From the NCBI GenBank assembly GCA_024638655.1, contig JAHEJW010000011.1:1-64000 (forward strand): a DNA stretch of 64,000 nt, in the 5' to 3' direction. Positions 9,807 to 18,986 of the stretch are shown here, piece after piece. Made by a program: the position numbers and the translations under genes. The notes beneath the pieces are model-generated. The model had not been told where the DNA came from. It ran no database searches and saw nothing but the letters and a program-made list of their open reading frames with translations. Positions within the stretch are counted from its first letter, which is position 1. Each line of letters opens with the position of its first letter. Source of the DNA: a bacterium. GTDB taxonomy: Bacteria; Actinomycetota; Acidimicrobiia; Spongiisociales; ZC4RG35.

Positions 9807-10764
9807 CGGTCAACTCCAGATAGATGTCCTCGAGAGATGGTCGATCGACCTCGAGACGCTCGAGCTCGATCCCTGCTCCGATCGCCCACGTCGTCAGCTG
9901 ATGAAGCGCTCGAGTCGGGGCGTGGGAGACGAGTTCGTACCTTCCTCCTCTCGAGGTGGCGAGATCCAGTGGGATGGTCGAACCATCGACGTGCGCCGGT
10001 AGAGAGAAGCTGATCCGGGTGGCCCCTTCGGCCCGGCCGCCGAGTGTCTCAGGCGTGCCCTCGGCAATGATGCGGCCCCTGTCTATGAGGGCGATGCGAT
10101 CGGCCAGATGCTGCGCCTCATCCATGTAATGCGTCGTCAACAGGATGGTCTTGCCCAGCGCAGTCAGATTCTCGAGAACCGCCCATGCCTGACGGCGGGC
10201 GGACGGGTCGAAGCCGGTGGTGGGCTCGTCGAGAAAGAGCAGGTCGGGATCTCCGACCAGCCCTAGGGCCAGTTCGAGACGTCTCTGCTGTCCGCCGGAA
10301 AGGGACTTCACGCGCGAGTCGGCCTTCTCTTCGAGCCCGACGAGCTCGATCAGATCGCTCGTTGCCATCCGGCTCGGATACATGCTCCCGTAAAACGTGA
10401 GCACCTCATGAACGCTGAATTCACCTTCGACGGAGCCCTCTTGCAAGACGATGCCGATCCGCTCTCGAAACGATCGATCCCCATCGGACGGATCGTGGCC
10501 CAGAACGTGGACCGTTCCGGAGTCGGGCGTCCGATGGCCCTCGAGAATCTCGACGGTGGTGGTCTTGCCGGCACCGTTCGGGCCCAGAAGAGCGAACACC
10601 TCACCGGTCTCGACCGTCAGGTCGACATCATCGACCGCGTTGATGTCCCCATAGCTCTTGACCAGGCCTCGCACTTGGATTGCCGGCATCGTGGAGATGC
10701 TAGGACCGCATCGTCTCCGCAGACCTGGCGGGGTTGCCGGGCAAGTCGTAGCCGCTCGCAACAC
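9796..10764 (-). CDS. ABC transporter ATP-binding protein
   Basis: Walker A LGPNGAGKTTT, signature LSGGQQRRLELAL, Walker B LLFLDEPTTGFD; true start probably the internal MPAIQVRGLVKSYG. Confidence 0.9.
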   Translation of the reverse strand: MLRAATTCPATPPGLRRRCGPSISTMPAIQVRGLVKSYGDINAVDDVDLTVETGEVFALLGPNGAGKTTTVEILEGHRTPDSGTVHVLGHDPSDGDRSFRERIGIVLQEGSVEGEFSVHEVLTFYGSMYPSRMATSDLIELVGLEEKADSRVKSLSGGQQRRLELALGLVGDPDLLFLDEPTTGFDPSARRQAWAVLENLTALGKTILLTTHYMDEAQHLADRIALIDRGRIIAEGTPETLGGRAEGATRISFSLPAHVDGSTIPLDLATSRGGRYELVSHAPTRALHQLTTWAIGAGIELERLEVDRPSLEDIYLELTGEN

Positions 10765-10797
10765 CTGAGCTCTTGAGGTCTCGCAAGGATTCGAGGC

Positions 10798-12045
10798 TCA
10801 GGGTGCCACGTCCTCGAAGACCTGGATGGTGCCCGAGTAGTTCGAGACCCAGATCTGACGGGTTGGGGGGTCGTAGGTGATGCCGATCGGGTTGACATTC
10901 GTGGGTAGCTCTTCGAGCTCGACCATATCCGACGTGCGGACCTTGCTCATCGTGTTCGAGTTGTAGTTGACGACGTACAGGGCGGTTCCGTCGTCGCTGA
11001 TGACCATGGACCTCGGCGCTGACCCTGTTGCCACCTTGGCCAGCACCTCTCCTTTGGCGAGATCCAGCTTGGCCAGCCTTCCCTCACCGTTGAGCGACAC
11101 ATACAGATTCTCACCGTCAGGGCTCAATACCAGGTGCCTCGGGTTGGCCCCCACGTCTTCGATGTACGTGACCTCGAACCGACTCAGGTCGATGACGGCA
11201 ATATCACGAGATCCCATGACTGCTACGTAGGCCGTTGTCGAGTCAGGAGATATGGCTATCCCCCTCGGATGACGGCCGACCGGCACGCGCGCCAGCTCCG
11301 CTCCGCTGTCGACGTCGACGACCGAGACGTCGAACCCGCACCAGTTGGCTACAACTAGCGATCGGTCGTCTGGACTCACTTCGAGATACTTGGGCACGGG
11401 ACCGACCCTGATCAGCTGATCGATTTCGAGAGTTGTCGTGTCCACGCGATAGACGAAGCTGTCAGGCCAGTTGCCGGCGTTGCATCCGTCCCCGGCCGCC
11501 GTGCTCAACCCTCCTCCGTACATCCGGTAGTTGGACACATAGGCATGGGAACCATCGGAGGTGAACGCAGCCTCGACCGGCGAACCGAGATACTCGCCGG
11601 GGAACTCCTCGTGACCGAATTCCTCCGGGCGCACCGTGTCCGGGATCGTTCTCAGAAGCTCATAGGACCTGTCGTAGACGGTGATGGTGTGCCGGTACAT
11701 CATGTTCTGGGCGAAGAACAGACCGCTTTCGGAAGCAACGACGGACTTCGGAGAGATCCCGCCGCCAATCGTCGTGACTGGCGTGAGGACACGCTGATGA
11801 GCGTCCAGCCCGTCGGATGGGACAAGAGTCGTCGTGGTCGTAGTTGGTGTTGTCGACGTTGTGGTCGGGGCAGTAGAGATCGTCGTGGACGGCGCAACGG
11901 TGGTGCTCGTCACTGTGGTGCCGGTCCGGTCCGCCTGCACGAGAGCATCTGCCGGGGAGGTGCTCGTTGACACCGATCCGGCTGAGCACGCAACGGCGAC
12001 CAGGAGGCTCGCTCGCGCTGCGAGGAGTGGCACCCGACGCACCAC
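10798..12045 (-). CDS. YVTN-type beta-propeller lipoprotein with Thr-rich linker
   Basis: Repeats such as LSPDGENLYVSLNGEGRLAKLDL and ISPDSTTAYVAVMGSRDIAVIDL; Thr-rich linker TTVTSTTVAPSTT...; a GTG near 12045 gives a signal peptide ending in VAVAC. The track start at 12102 would overlap panB. Confidence 0.75.
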   Translation of the reverse strand: MVRRVPLLAARASLLVAVACSAGSVSTSTSPADALVQADRTGTTVTSTTVAPSTTISTAPTTTSTTPTTTTTTLVPSDGLDAHQRVLTPVTTIGGGISPKSVVASESGLFFAQNMMYRHTITVYDRSYELLRTIPDTVRPEEFGHEEFPGEYLGSPVEAAFTSDGSHAYVSNYRMYGGGLSTAAGDGCNAGNWPDSFVYRVDTTTLEIDQLIRVGPVPKYLEVSPDDRSLVVANWCGFDVSVVDVDSGAELARVPVGRHPRGIAISPDSTTAYVAVMGSRDIAVIDLSRFEVTYIEDVGANPRHLVLSPDGENLYVSLNGEGRLAKLDLAKGEVLAKVATGSAPRSMVISDDGTALYVVNYNSNTMSKVRTSDMVELEELPTNVNPIGITYDPPTRQIWVSNYSGTIQVFEDVAP

Positions 12046-12091
12046 TCGACTCGTTTCACTCGTCCCCGTCCGGGGTAGCCTTGATCGGGTC

Positions 12092-12940
12092 ATGGCCGAC
12101 AAAGTAACCGTTCCTCAGATTCGGAACCGCAAAGGCGGTCCGAAGATCACGATGGTGACGGCCTACGACTATCCCGGTGCGGTGATCGCAGATCGAGCGG
12201 GTGTCGACATCGTCCTGATCGGGGACTCCGTCGCCAACGTGGTGCATGGCATGGAAACCACTCTGGAAATCGGACTCGACGAGATCGTTCTCCACACGCG
12301 CGCCGTGAGGAGGGCCAAGCCTCGTGCCCTGATCGTGGCGGACATGCCTTGGCTCACATTCCATCTATCCGAGCAAGACACGATTCTCAACGCTGGGCGA
12401 TTGGTGGCCGAGGCAGGGGCCGAGGCGGTGAAGCTGGAAGGTGGCCGAAAACGTCTTCCGATGATCGAGGCGATACTCAGTGCCGAGATCCCGGTCATGG
12501 GTCACGTCGGGCTGACACCGCAGTCGGTGCATGCCATGGGTGGCTTCAAGGTTCAAGGCCGCATGGTCGACGCTGCGCGCGAGATGATCGACGACGCCAA
12601 AGCTCTGTCCGATGCGGGCTGTTTCGCAATAGTCATCGAAGGTGTCCCCGACGTGCTTGGCGAGATAATCACCAAGGAGGTCGATGCGCCGACGATTGGC
12701 ATCGGGGCGGGCCCGAAGACCGATGGCCAGGTGCTGGTATTCCATGATCTCCTGGGTCTCGGATCCGGTGACTACCCCAAGTTCGTCCGAAGCTATGCGA
12801 ACCTCGCAGATCAGGCCGTTGATGCGATCTCACGATTCAAAGCCGATGTGGAATCGGGTTCGTTCCCGGCCGACGACGAGAGCTATCACGTGCCGGACGA
12901 GGTCGCCTCCGAGCTGTTGAAGGGAACCAGATCCGACTGA
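12092..12940 (+). CDS. panB: 3-methyl-2-oxobutanoate hydroxymethyltransferase
   Basis: MVTAYDYPGAVIADRAGVDIVLIGDSVANVVHG, VMGHVGLTPQS, PTIGIGAGPKTDGQVLVFHDLLG; start at ATG 12092. Confidence 0.92.
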   Translation: MADKVTVPQIRNRKGGPKITMVTAYDYPGAVIADRAGVDIVLIGDSVANVVHGMETTLEIGLDEIVLHTRAVRRAKPRALIVADMPWLTFHLSEQDTILNAGRLVAEAGAEAVKLEGGRKRLPMIEAILSAEIPVMGHVGLTPQSVHAMGGFKVQGRMVDAAREMIDDAKALSDAGCFAIVIEGVPDVLGEIITKEVDAPTIGIGAGPKTDGQVLVFHDLLGLGSGDYPKFVRSYANLADQAVDAISRFKADVESGSFPADDESYHVPDEVASELLKGTRSD

Positions 12941-12951
12941 GCGGGCTCGCA

Positions 12952-13371
12952 ATGGTTGGCCTGCTGGTCCTGACGACCTGCGGAAGTGGGCTGGCCGGCC
13001 CGCAGTTCGAAGTCATCGAGATCGAGGTCGAAGGGACCAGCCTCGAAGTCTGGCTTGCCGACGAAGGTGTCGAAAGGCGCCAGGGTCTGAGCGAGATAGA
13101 GGCGCTTCCCTCCGGTATCGACGGAATGCTGTTCGTTCTCCCGGCTCCGACCACCTCGAGCTTCAACATGAGGGATGTCTTCTTTGCGCTCGACATCTGG
13201 TGGTTCGACTCTGAGATGACCTTGATCGGCAAGACCCTCCTCCAGCCGTGCAGCGGTTCGCAGTGCACCAGCTATGGGTCGCCCGGTGAGATCGGGTGGG
13301 CCCTCGAGACGCCGGCAGGGGCGCAAGAATTCGAGACGGGTGCTCGCCTCTCCATTGTGGACAACGGCTGA
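12952..13371 (+). CDS. DUF192 family protein
   Basis: VWLADEGVERRQGLSE, GMLFVLPAP, FNMRDVFFALDIWWFD. Confidence 0.75.
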   Translation: MVGLLVLTTCGSGLAGPQFEVIEIEVEGTSLEVWLADEGVERRQGLSEIEALPSGIDGMLFVLPAPTTSSFNMRDVFFALDIWWFDSEMTLIGKTLLQPCSGSQCTSYGSPGEIGWALETPAGAQEFETGARLSIVDNG

Positions 13372-13476
13372 TCCCGTCTACGATCATGCCGGTCGACGTC
13401 TCGCGCCGTCGACCACACGTACCCCTGCTCCATCGAATTGGTGGGGCCTTCCTACAGGATGTCCACAGGAGGTCAG

Positions 13477-13764
13477 ATGCGCGACTACGAAATCATGACG
13501 ATCCATCGGCCGGACCTGGCCGAGACAGAGATCGACTCGAAAGTGTCCGAGATCGAATCGTTCCTCGCTGACAGCGGTGGAAGTGTCACCAAGAGAGATC
13601 TCTGGGGCAAGAGACGCTTCGCCTACGAAATAGACCATCTCTCCGAGGGTTTCTACTCGGTGCTCACGTTCCAAGCCCAACCAGAGACTGTCGAGACCCT
13701 GGAAAGACGTCTCACCCTCGCCGACGAGGTACTTCGCCACAAGATCGTTCGGCTCGAGGAGTAG
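13477..13764 (+). CDS. rpsF: 30S ribosomal protein bS6
   Basis: MRDYEIMTIHRPDL...GKRRFAYEI...GFYSVLTFQA; AGGAGG Shine-Dalgarno just upstream. Confidence 0.9.
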   Translation: MRDYEIMTIHRPDLAETEIDSKVSEIESFLADSGGSVTKRDLWGKRRFAYEIDHLSEGFYSVLTFQAQPETVETLERRLTLADEVLRHKIVRLEE

Positions 13765-13826
13765 CCCACTGGAATCCGTCCCACCGGAACGGCATAGTCG
13801 TCGTGGGACAAGAAGAGGAGTTATGT

Positions 13827-14270
13827 ATGTCAAATAGCGTCACACTCATAGGCAATCTCGTCGACGACCCGGAGCTCAGGTTCACGCCGTCGGGTGTCGC
13901 TCTTGCCAAGATCCGCATGGCGGTGAATCGTCGCTGGCGAGGCCAGGATGGAGAGTGGCAGGAAGACACCAGTTTCTTCAATGGGACCGTCTGGCGAGAG
14001 CAGGCAGAGACCGTTGCCGAGTCCCTGCAAAAGGGAACGCGCGTCATCGTCTCTGGGCGGCTCGAGCAGCGAAGCTGGGAGACACCTGAAGGCGACCGGC
14101 GCTCGGTGGTCGAGATTCAGATCGATGAGATCGGGCCTTCACTCCGTTGGGCAACCGCAACGGTCAACAAGACCCAGAGGAGCGACAATTGGAGTGGCGA
14201 CCAGTCCCGGTCACAGACTCCCGCCCCGACGCCCCGTGAGGACTACGGCCCCGACGAGGCACCGTTCTAA
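13827..14270 (+). CDS. ssb: Single-stranded DNA-binding protein
   Basis: [36 protein letters not shown], acidic tail ending DEAPF. Confidence 0.92.
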   Translation: MSNSVTLIGNLVDDPELRFTPSGVALAKIRMAVNRRWRGQDGEWQEDTSFFNGTVWREQAETVAESLQKGTRVIVSGRLEQRSWETPEGDRRSVVEIQIDEIGPSLRWATATVNKTQRSDNWSGDQSRSQTPAPTPREDYGPDEAPF

Positions 14271-14292
14271 ACGAGTTCACCAGGAGGATTCG

Positions 14293-14559
14293 ATGGCAAG
14301 GAAGAACAGAAGGAACCCCAAGCCGGTCCGCGGTCGTCGCTACGAGTCGCGCCGCGGCAAGCCGCGGCCCTGCACCGTTTGCCCTCAGGGTGGGGTCGAT
14401 TGGAAGGACACTGGGTTCCTGCGCAAGTACATGTCGGACCGCGGCAAGATTCGCGGCAGGCGCGTGACCGGCCTGTGCCCGAACTGCCAGCGCCAGGTCG
14501 CAACCGCAATCAAGAACGCCCGGGAGATGGCCCTCCTTCCCTACGTAGGTGGGAAATGA
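14293..14559 (+). CDS. rpsR: 30S ribosomal protein bS18 (Cys-containing, C+ type)
   Basis: CTVCP...[49 protein letters not shown]. Confidence 0.92.
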   Translation: MARKNRRNPKPVRGRRYESRRGKPRPCTVCPQGGVDWKDTGFLRKYMSDRGKIRGRRVTGLCPNCQRQVATAIKNAREMALLPYVGGK

Positions 14560-15002
14560 AGCTGATATTGACATCGGACGTCACAGATCTCGGCAAGAGA
14601 GGCGATGTCGTGGACGTGGCCGATGGCTATGCCCGCAACTATCTGCTGCCCGGGAGCTTCGCCATCAAGGCGACGTCCGGCGCGATGGAGCAGGCCGAAA
14701 CCGTTCGGCAGGCCCGTATCGAGTCGGAGCGGAAGGCGAAGGAAGAGGCGGAGACCATCGCGACACAGCTTGTCGGCAGTCGTGTGGTCATCGCGGCCAA
14801 GGCCGGTGACGAAGGCCAGCTCTATGGCTCCGTCGGGGTCATTGATGTGGTCGAGGGAATCAAGCGCTTCACCGGGATAGAGCTGACCAGGAACCAGGTC
14901 GAGTTGAGCGAGCCGATCAAGGCGATCGGGCTACATGAGATCCAGATCAATGCCCATCCCGAGGTCGAGTTCCCCCTCACTCTCGATGTGATCCCCGCCT
15001 GA
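14556..15002 (+). CDS. rplI: 50S ribosomal protein bL9
   Basis: [32 protein letters not shown]; overlaps the rpsR stop. Confidence 0.92.
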   Translation: MKLILTSDVTDLGKRGDVVDVADGYARNYLLPGSFAIKATSGAMEQAETVRQARIESERKAKEEAETIATQLVGSRVVIAAKAGDEGQLYGSVGVIDVVEGIKRFTGIELTRNQVELSEPIKAIGLHEIQINAHPEVEFPLTLDVIPA

Positions 15003-15006
15003 CCGG

Positions 15007-15028
15007 GTCGCCGAAAACCCGGCGACCA
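15007..15028 (+). terminator. Perfect 8-bp hairpin after rplI (candidate intrinsic terminator without a U-tract)
   Basis: ggtcgccg-aaaacc-cggcgacc immediately downstream of the rplI stop. Confidence 0.4.
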
Positions 15029-15065
15029 TCGACAGGCTCCAGAGCGAGAAGGCCAACAGGTTCCC

Positions 15066-15124
15066 TTTTCGCGCTTCAGCGACTGTTTTCGCGATAAACC
15101 TGGCAGGTCCTTCCAGCGCGAAAA
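15066..15124. repeat. Cluster of three TTTTCGCG motifs (two direct, one inverted) upstream of dnaB
   Basis: TTTTCGCG at 15066-15073 and 15086-15093; CGCGAAAA at 15117-15124; the outer pair extends to a perfect 10-bp inverted repeat TTTTCGCGCT/AGCGCGAAAA. Confidence 0.85.
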
Positions 15125-15195
15125 ACAAAAGACGGAGCGGGAAAATCAATCAGCGATCTGGCTTGGGGTGGTCCCGAGCGACGGTCTAGGTTGCT

Positions 15196-15239
15196 ATCAC
15201 TTCCCCGCCCCCGGCGGATCACTTCCCCGCCCCCGGCGG
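15196..15239. repeat. Perfect 22-bp tandem duplication (2 copies)
   Basis: ATCACTTCCCCGCCCCCGGCGG at 15196-15217 and 15218-15239. Confidence 0.95.
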
Positions 15240-15308
15240 GGTCTTGCGCGTCGAGATCCCAGACGAATATGTCACACCCCCGGGCTTGAGTGTGTGCGAG
15301 AGGACGAG

Positions 15309-16661
15309 ATGACAAGCATCAGCGACCAGACCCAGATACGGCCCGGATACCGCAACCCGCCGCATTCTCGCGAAGCGGAGGAGTCGGTGATCGGAGCCGT
15401 TCTGCTCTCCGAGGAGGCGGTCAACGAGGTCATGGACGTCATCCACCCCGAAGACTTCTACGTGCCGGCCCATCAGGCGATCTTCGAGGCCATGCGTGAG
15501 CTCTTCGACACCAGCCAAGCCATCGACGCCGTCACGGTGTCCGAACTGCTTCGCAGGAGAGGCGAGCTGGAGAAGATAGGAGGCATCCAGTACCTGACGA
15601 GGCTGGTCGACATCGTCCCTTCAACATCGAATGTCGCCTACTACGCAGGGATAGTCGAGGAGCATGCGAAGAGACGCGAGCTGATCAGGGCGGGAGCCTC
15701 GGTCACCGATATTGCGTTCAACGTCGACGAAGAGATCGCGATGGTCCTCGACCGAGCCGAACAGGCGGTTCTCGGCGTCGCCGAGCGTCGTTCATCCCAG
15801 TCCCTCTTCGAAGTCGGGCCCATGTTCAACGACGTGCTCGAGCACATCGAGATGCTGGAGCAACAGGGATCCGAGCTGACCGGCTTGGCCACCGGATATG
15901 TGGACATCGACAAGAAACTCGCCGGTCTCCAGCCAGCGAACCTCGTGGTGGTGGCCGCCCGGCCCGCGATGGGCAAATCCTCCCTCGCACTCGGCATAGC
16001 CATCAACGTGGCAGCCCAGAACGAGCCGGTTGCCCTCTTCTCCCTCGAGATGTCCAAGGAGGAGCTGGTTCAACGGATACTGTCCTCGGTGGGCAAGGTC
16101 GACTCCATGAAGCTGCGCTCCGGGCAGCTCGGACCTCTCTGGCAGCGGGTGGTGGACGCCGCCGGACGCATGTATCAAGCACCGATCTTCATAGACGACT
16201 CACCAGTGGTCACAGTCACCGACATAAGGGCCAAATGCCGGCGGCTGAAGAGAAAGCGGGGTCTTTCCCTGGTCGTCGTCGATTACTTGCAGCTCATGCA
16301 GGCTTCGAACCGGGAGAATCGACAGCAAGAGATATCCGAGATCACCCGGAACCTCAAGAATCTGGCGCGTGAGCTCGCAGTACCGATCATTGCGGTGTCC
16401 CAGCTCAACCGCTCGCTCGAGACCCGTGAGGACAAGCGACCCAGACTGTCAGACTTGAGGGAATCCGGTGCGATCGAGCAGGACGCAGACGTAGTGATGT
16501 TCATCTATAGGCACGAGTACTACCACCCCGAAGAGCAGGACAAGAAGGGCATCGCTGAGGTCATCGTTGCCAAACACCGTGCCGGCTCTACCGGGCCCAT
16601 CGAGATGACCTTCCAGCCAGAATTCACCCGATTCGCCAATCTGGGTCGCGACGTCTCCTGA
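15309..16661 (+). CDS. dnaB: Replicative DNA helicase
   Basis: PPHSREAEESVIGAVL N-domain, Walker A ARPAMGKSSLAL, VVDYLQLM, SQLNRSLE; no intein. Confidence 0.93.
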   Translation: MTSISDQTQIRPGYRNPPHSREAEESVIGAVLLSEEAVNEVMDVIHPEDFYVPAHQAIFEAMRELFDTSQAIDAVTVSELLRRRGELEKIGGIQYLTRLVDIVPSTSNVAYYAGIVEEHAKRRELIRAGASVTDIAFNVDEEIAMVLDRAEQAVLGVAERRSSQSLFEVGPMFNDVLEHIEMLEQQGSELTGLATGYVDIDKKLAGLQPANLVVVAARPAMGKSSLALGIAINVAAQNEPVALFSLEMSKEELVQRILSSVGKVDSMKLRSGQLGPLWQRVVDAAGRMYQAPIFIDDSPVVTVTDIRAKCRRLKRKRGLSLVVVDYLQLMQASNRENRQQEISEITRNLKNLARELAVPIIAVSQLNRSLETREDKRPRLSDLRESGAIEQDADVVMFIYRHEYYHPEEQDKKGIAEVIVAKHRAGSTGPIEMTFQPEFTRFANLGRDVS

Positions 16662-16686
16662 TCAAGTCTGACGTAGGCTCTCCTCT

Positions 16687-16890
16687 GTGTTGAGACGAAA
16701 CCCCGACCGGGGTCCGGGTCTGGCAACGTGGCTGTGGCGAGCTGCGGTGACTGTCGCTCTTCTTGCGCTTCTGTTGCTGGCGAACCTGAGCGACTCGATT
16801 CGGGTGCTCGTCGGGATCATCTTCGTGACGGGAGTCTTCGTGATGGCCTACGACCTGTTTCGAAGGTCAAAGGGCCCTTCTTCCCCCTGA
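16687..16890 (+). CDS. Small hypothetical membrane protein
   Basis: 67 aa with two hydrophobic segments following dnaB. Confidence 0.4.
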   Translation: MLRRNPDRGPGLATWLWRAAVTVALLALLLLANLSDSIRVLVGIIFVTGVFVMAYDLFRRSKGPSSP

Positions 16891-16900
16891 ATCTGGGCGT

Positions 16901-16922
16901 GCGGCAACCTTACGGTTGCCGC
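16901..16922 (+). terminator. Perfect 9-bp hairpin gcggcaacc-ttac-ggttgccgc (terminator-like or part of an unassigned RNA)
   Basis: Exact inverted repeat in the intergenic region after the small ORF; no U-tract. Confidence 0.45.
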
Positions 16923-17109
16923 TGGAGGGGTTGTCTCTCGCCCTGTGAACCGGGGAAGTTCTTGAAAGGGGGACTGTCAAAGGGCCAGGACCAACATCGG
17001 AGATGAGCTTGAACGGCCACCGCCCCTTGCAACGACCAGCCCAGCCCCTGAGGAAACTATACGTGGCGGACGCTACTTCTGCAGAGAAGACCCAGAGCTC
17101 GCGAAAAAA

Positions 17110-17679
17110 TCACTCGGCATCGAAGTCCCGATGCGACCGGCTGGCGGTTGGCCCAGTCTGGCCTTGATACTTGGACCCGAGGCGGGGCGAGCCGTAGGGA
17201 TGGTCGGCAGCTGTGGTCATCTGATAGAAGCTGATCTGACCGATCTTCATCCCGGGGTAGATGGCGATCGGGAGCGTCGCAACGTTGGAGAGCTCGAGGG
17301 TGATGTGGCCTTCGAAGCCGGGGTCGATGAACCCGGCGGTCGAATGGATGAGAAGCCCGAGACGCCCCAGAGACGACTTCCCTTCCAGCCGGGCGACCAC
17401 GTCCTCTCCCAGCTTCACCCGCTCGAGCGTCGATCCGAGCACAAACTCGCCGGGGTGCAGCATGAAAGGATCCCCGCCACCGACCTCGATGAGCTTGGTC
17501 AGATCCTCTTGGGGGGAACGCGGGTCGATCTCCGAGTAGCGGTGATTCTCGAAGACCCGGAACCCATCACCGACTCTCAAGTCGACGGACGACGGCTGTA
17601 CAAACGACGGCTCGTACGGATCGATTTGGATCGTCCCGGCTTCGATGGCCTCACGTATCGAGCGATCGGAGAAGATCAT
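17110..17679 (-). CDS. dcd: dCTP deaminase
   Basis: [23 protein letters not shown]...[25 protein letters not shown]-like core, [21 protein letters not shown]. Confidence 0.92.
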   Translation of the reverse strand: MIFSDRSIREAIEAGTIQIDPYEPSFVQPSSVDLRVGDGFRVFENHRYSEIDPRSPQEDLTKLIEVGGGDPFMLHPGEFVLGSTLERVKLGEDVVARLEGKSSLGRLGLLIHSTAGFIDPGFEGHITLELSNVATLPIAIYPGMKIGQISFYQMTTAADHPYGSPRLGSKYQGQTGPTASRSHRDFDAE

Positions 17680-17731
17680 GCAGGAGTCATGGTACCGACC
17701 TCGGTTCGTCGTTCATACGGTCGATCCTTGG

Positions 17732-17802
17732 AGCGGGTGACGGGAATCGAACCCGCGTCTTGAGCTTGGGAAGCTCACGTTCTGCCATTGAACTACACCC
17801 GC
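17732..17802 (-). tRNA. tRNA-Gly (anticodon CCC)
   Basis: Reverse complement GCGGGTGTAGTTCAATGGCAGAACGTGAGCTTCCCAAGCTCAAGACGCGGGTTCGATTCCCGTCACCCGCT folds into a cloverleaf; anticodon loop TTCCCAA; discriminator U. Confidence 0.93.
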
Positions 17803-17921
17803 GCGGGGAGCCAGGCTAGCGACATCCGGTGCAAGGGCACGTCGGCGAGAAGGCGGTGGGCAAGGGTGTGCGAGGATCTTCACACCGGTACTAGCTTGGC
17901 CATTCGGACCGAAGGGAACAC

Positions 17922-18986
17922 GTGGGCAGAGACTCAGTTCCCGCCTGGCTGATCAGGTGGGGTGACATGGCTTGGCGTCTCATCGCCATCGGTGTAGTCG
18001 TCTACTTCGGCTTCCAGATCCTGACCCGGGTTGCGGTGGTGGTCATAGCAACAGTTGTTGCCATGTTCCTTGCAGCGGTTCTCTGGTCTCCCGTTCAATG
18101 GCTGCGCACCCGGGGCGTCCCCGCTGCCATCTCCTCCCTGGGCGTGTTGGCCGCTGCAGCCATGGTCCTCATCGGAGTGGTGATGTTCATCACTCCGCAG
18201 ATCGCATCGAACTTCGACACCTTGAGTTCCGACGTCGAGCAAGCTTGGGAGTCCATCGAGGATTGGCTGATCAACGGGCCTCTGCAGTTGACCCGACAGG
18301 ACATCGACAACTACGTGGATTCTCTGACTGATTGGATTCAGGGCATCGGTCAGGAGTCGATCATCGGGGGCGCAACCGCCGTCGTCGAGTTCATTACAGG
18401 TTTCTTCCTCGCACTGATCATCACCTTCTTCCTGCTCAAGGATGGCAGGGCCCTGCTCGACAACCTCTTGGGGAGGCTCTCCGAAGACACGGCGAAGAAC
18501 GTCGAGAAGGGCGCCCGAATCGGCCGGAGGTCGCTGGCTCAGTACATGCGGGGAATTGCCGTCGTCGGGCTGTTCGACGCCACTCTGATCGCGATCGCGC
18601 TATGGATCGTCGGCGCGCCTTTGGTTGTGCCGCTCGCATTGCTCGTCTTTTTCGGCGCGTACATCCCACTCATCGGGGCATTCGTCTCGGGTCTGCTGGC
18701 GGTAGCGGTCACGCTGGTCAACGTTGGCCTTGTCGAGGGTCTGATCGTTTTCGCCGTGACGGTTGCGGTACAGCAGTTCGAAGGCGACGTGATCATGCCC
18801 CTGGTGTTTGGACAAACGCTCAAGCTCCACCCGCTGGTGATCCTCCTTGGTGTGACTGCGGGTGGTCTTGGCTTCGGGCTGTTCGGAGCGTTCCTGGCAG
18901 TGCCCCTGATTTCGGTCGCTGTCTCTATCGATGAGGCGATATCGGAGGATCCGGAAACTGGTTTGCTTGGTCTGGCAAGAGGATGA
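17922..18986 (+). CDS. AI-2E family transporter (PerM-like)
   Basis: Multiple TM; FLLKDGRALLDNLL, FGAYIPLIGAFVSG, GDVIMPLVFGQTLKLHPLVILLGV. Confidence 0.87.
   Translation: MGRDSVPAWLIRWGDMAWRLIAIGVVVYFGFQILTRVAVVVIATVVAMFLAAVLWSPVQWLRTRGVPAAISSLGVLAAAAMVLIGVVMFITPQIASNFDTLSSDVEQAWESIEDWLINGPLQLTRQDIDNYVDSLTDWIQGIGQESIIGGATAVVEFITGFFLALIITFFLLKDGRALLDNLLGRLSEDTAKNVEKGARIGRRSLAQYMRGIAVVGLFDATLIAIALWIVGAPLVVPLALLVFFGAYIPLIGAFVSGLLAVAVTLVNVGLVEGLIVFAVTVAVQQFEGDVIMPLVFGQTLKLHPLVILLGVTAGGLGFGLFGAFLAVPLISVAVSIDEAISEDPETGLLGLARG

Noticed and set aside
11820-11940. Low-complexity GTCGTCGTGG-type repeat
   Set aside because: Codes for the Thr-rich linker of the beta-propeller lipoprotein; coding low complexity rather than a CRISPR or tandem element
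16898-16930. Possible SAM-riboswitch-like CGGCAACC element
   Set aside because: The sequence is simply one arm of a perfect hairpin; no other SAM riboswitch elements and no downstream sulfur-metabolism gene in the right orientation
17131-17763. 210-aa plus-strand ORF over dcd and the tRNA
   Set aside because: Antisense to dcd; its C-terminal end is read through the tRNA-Gly gene
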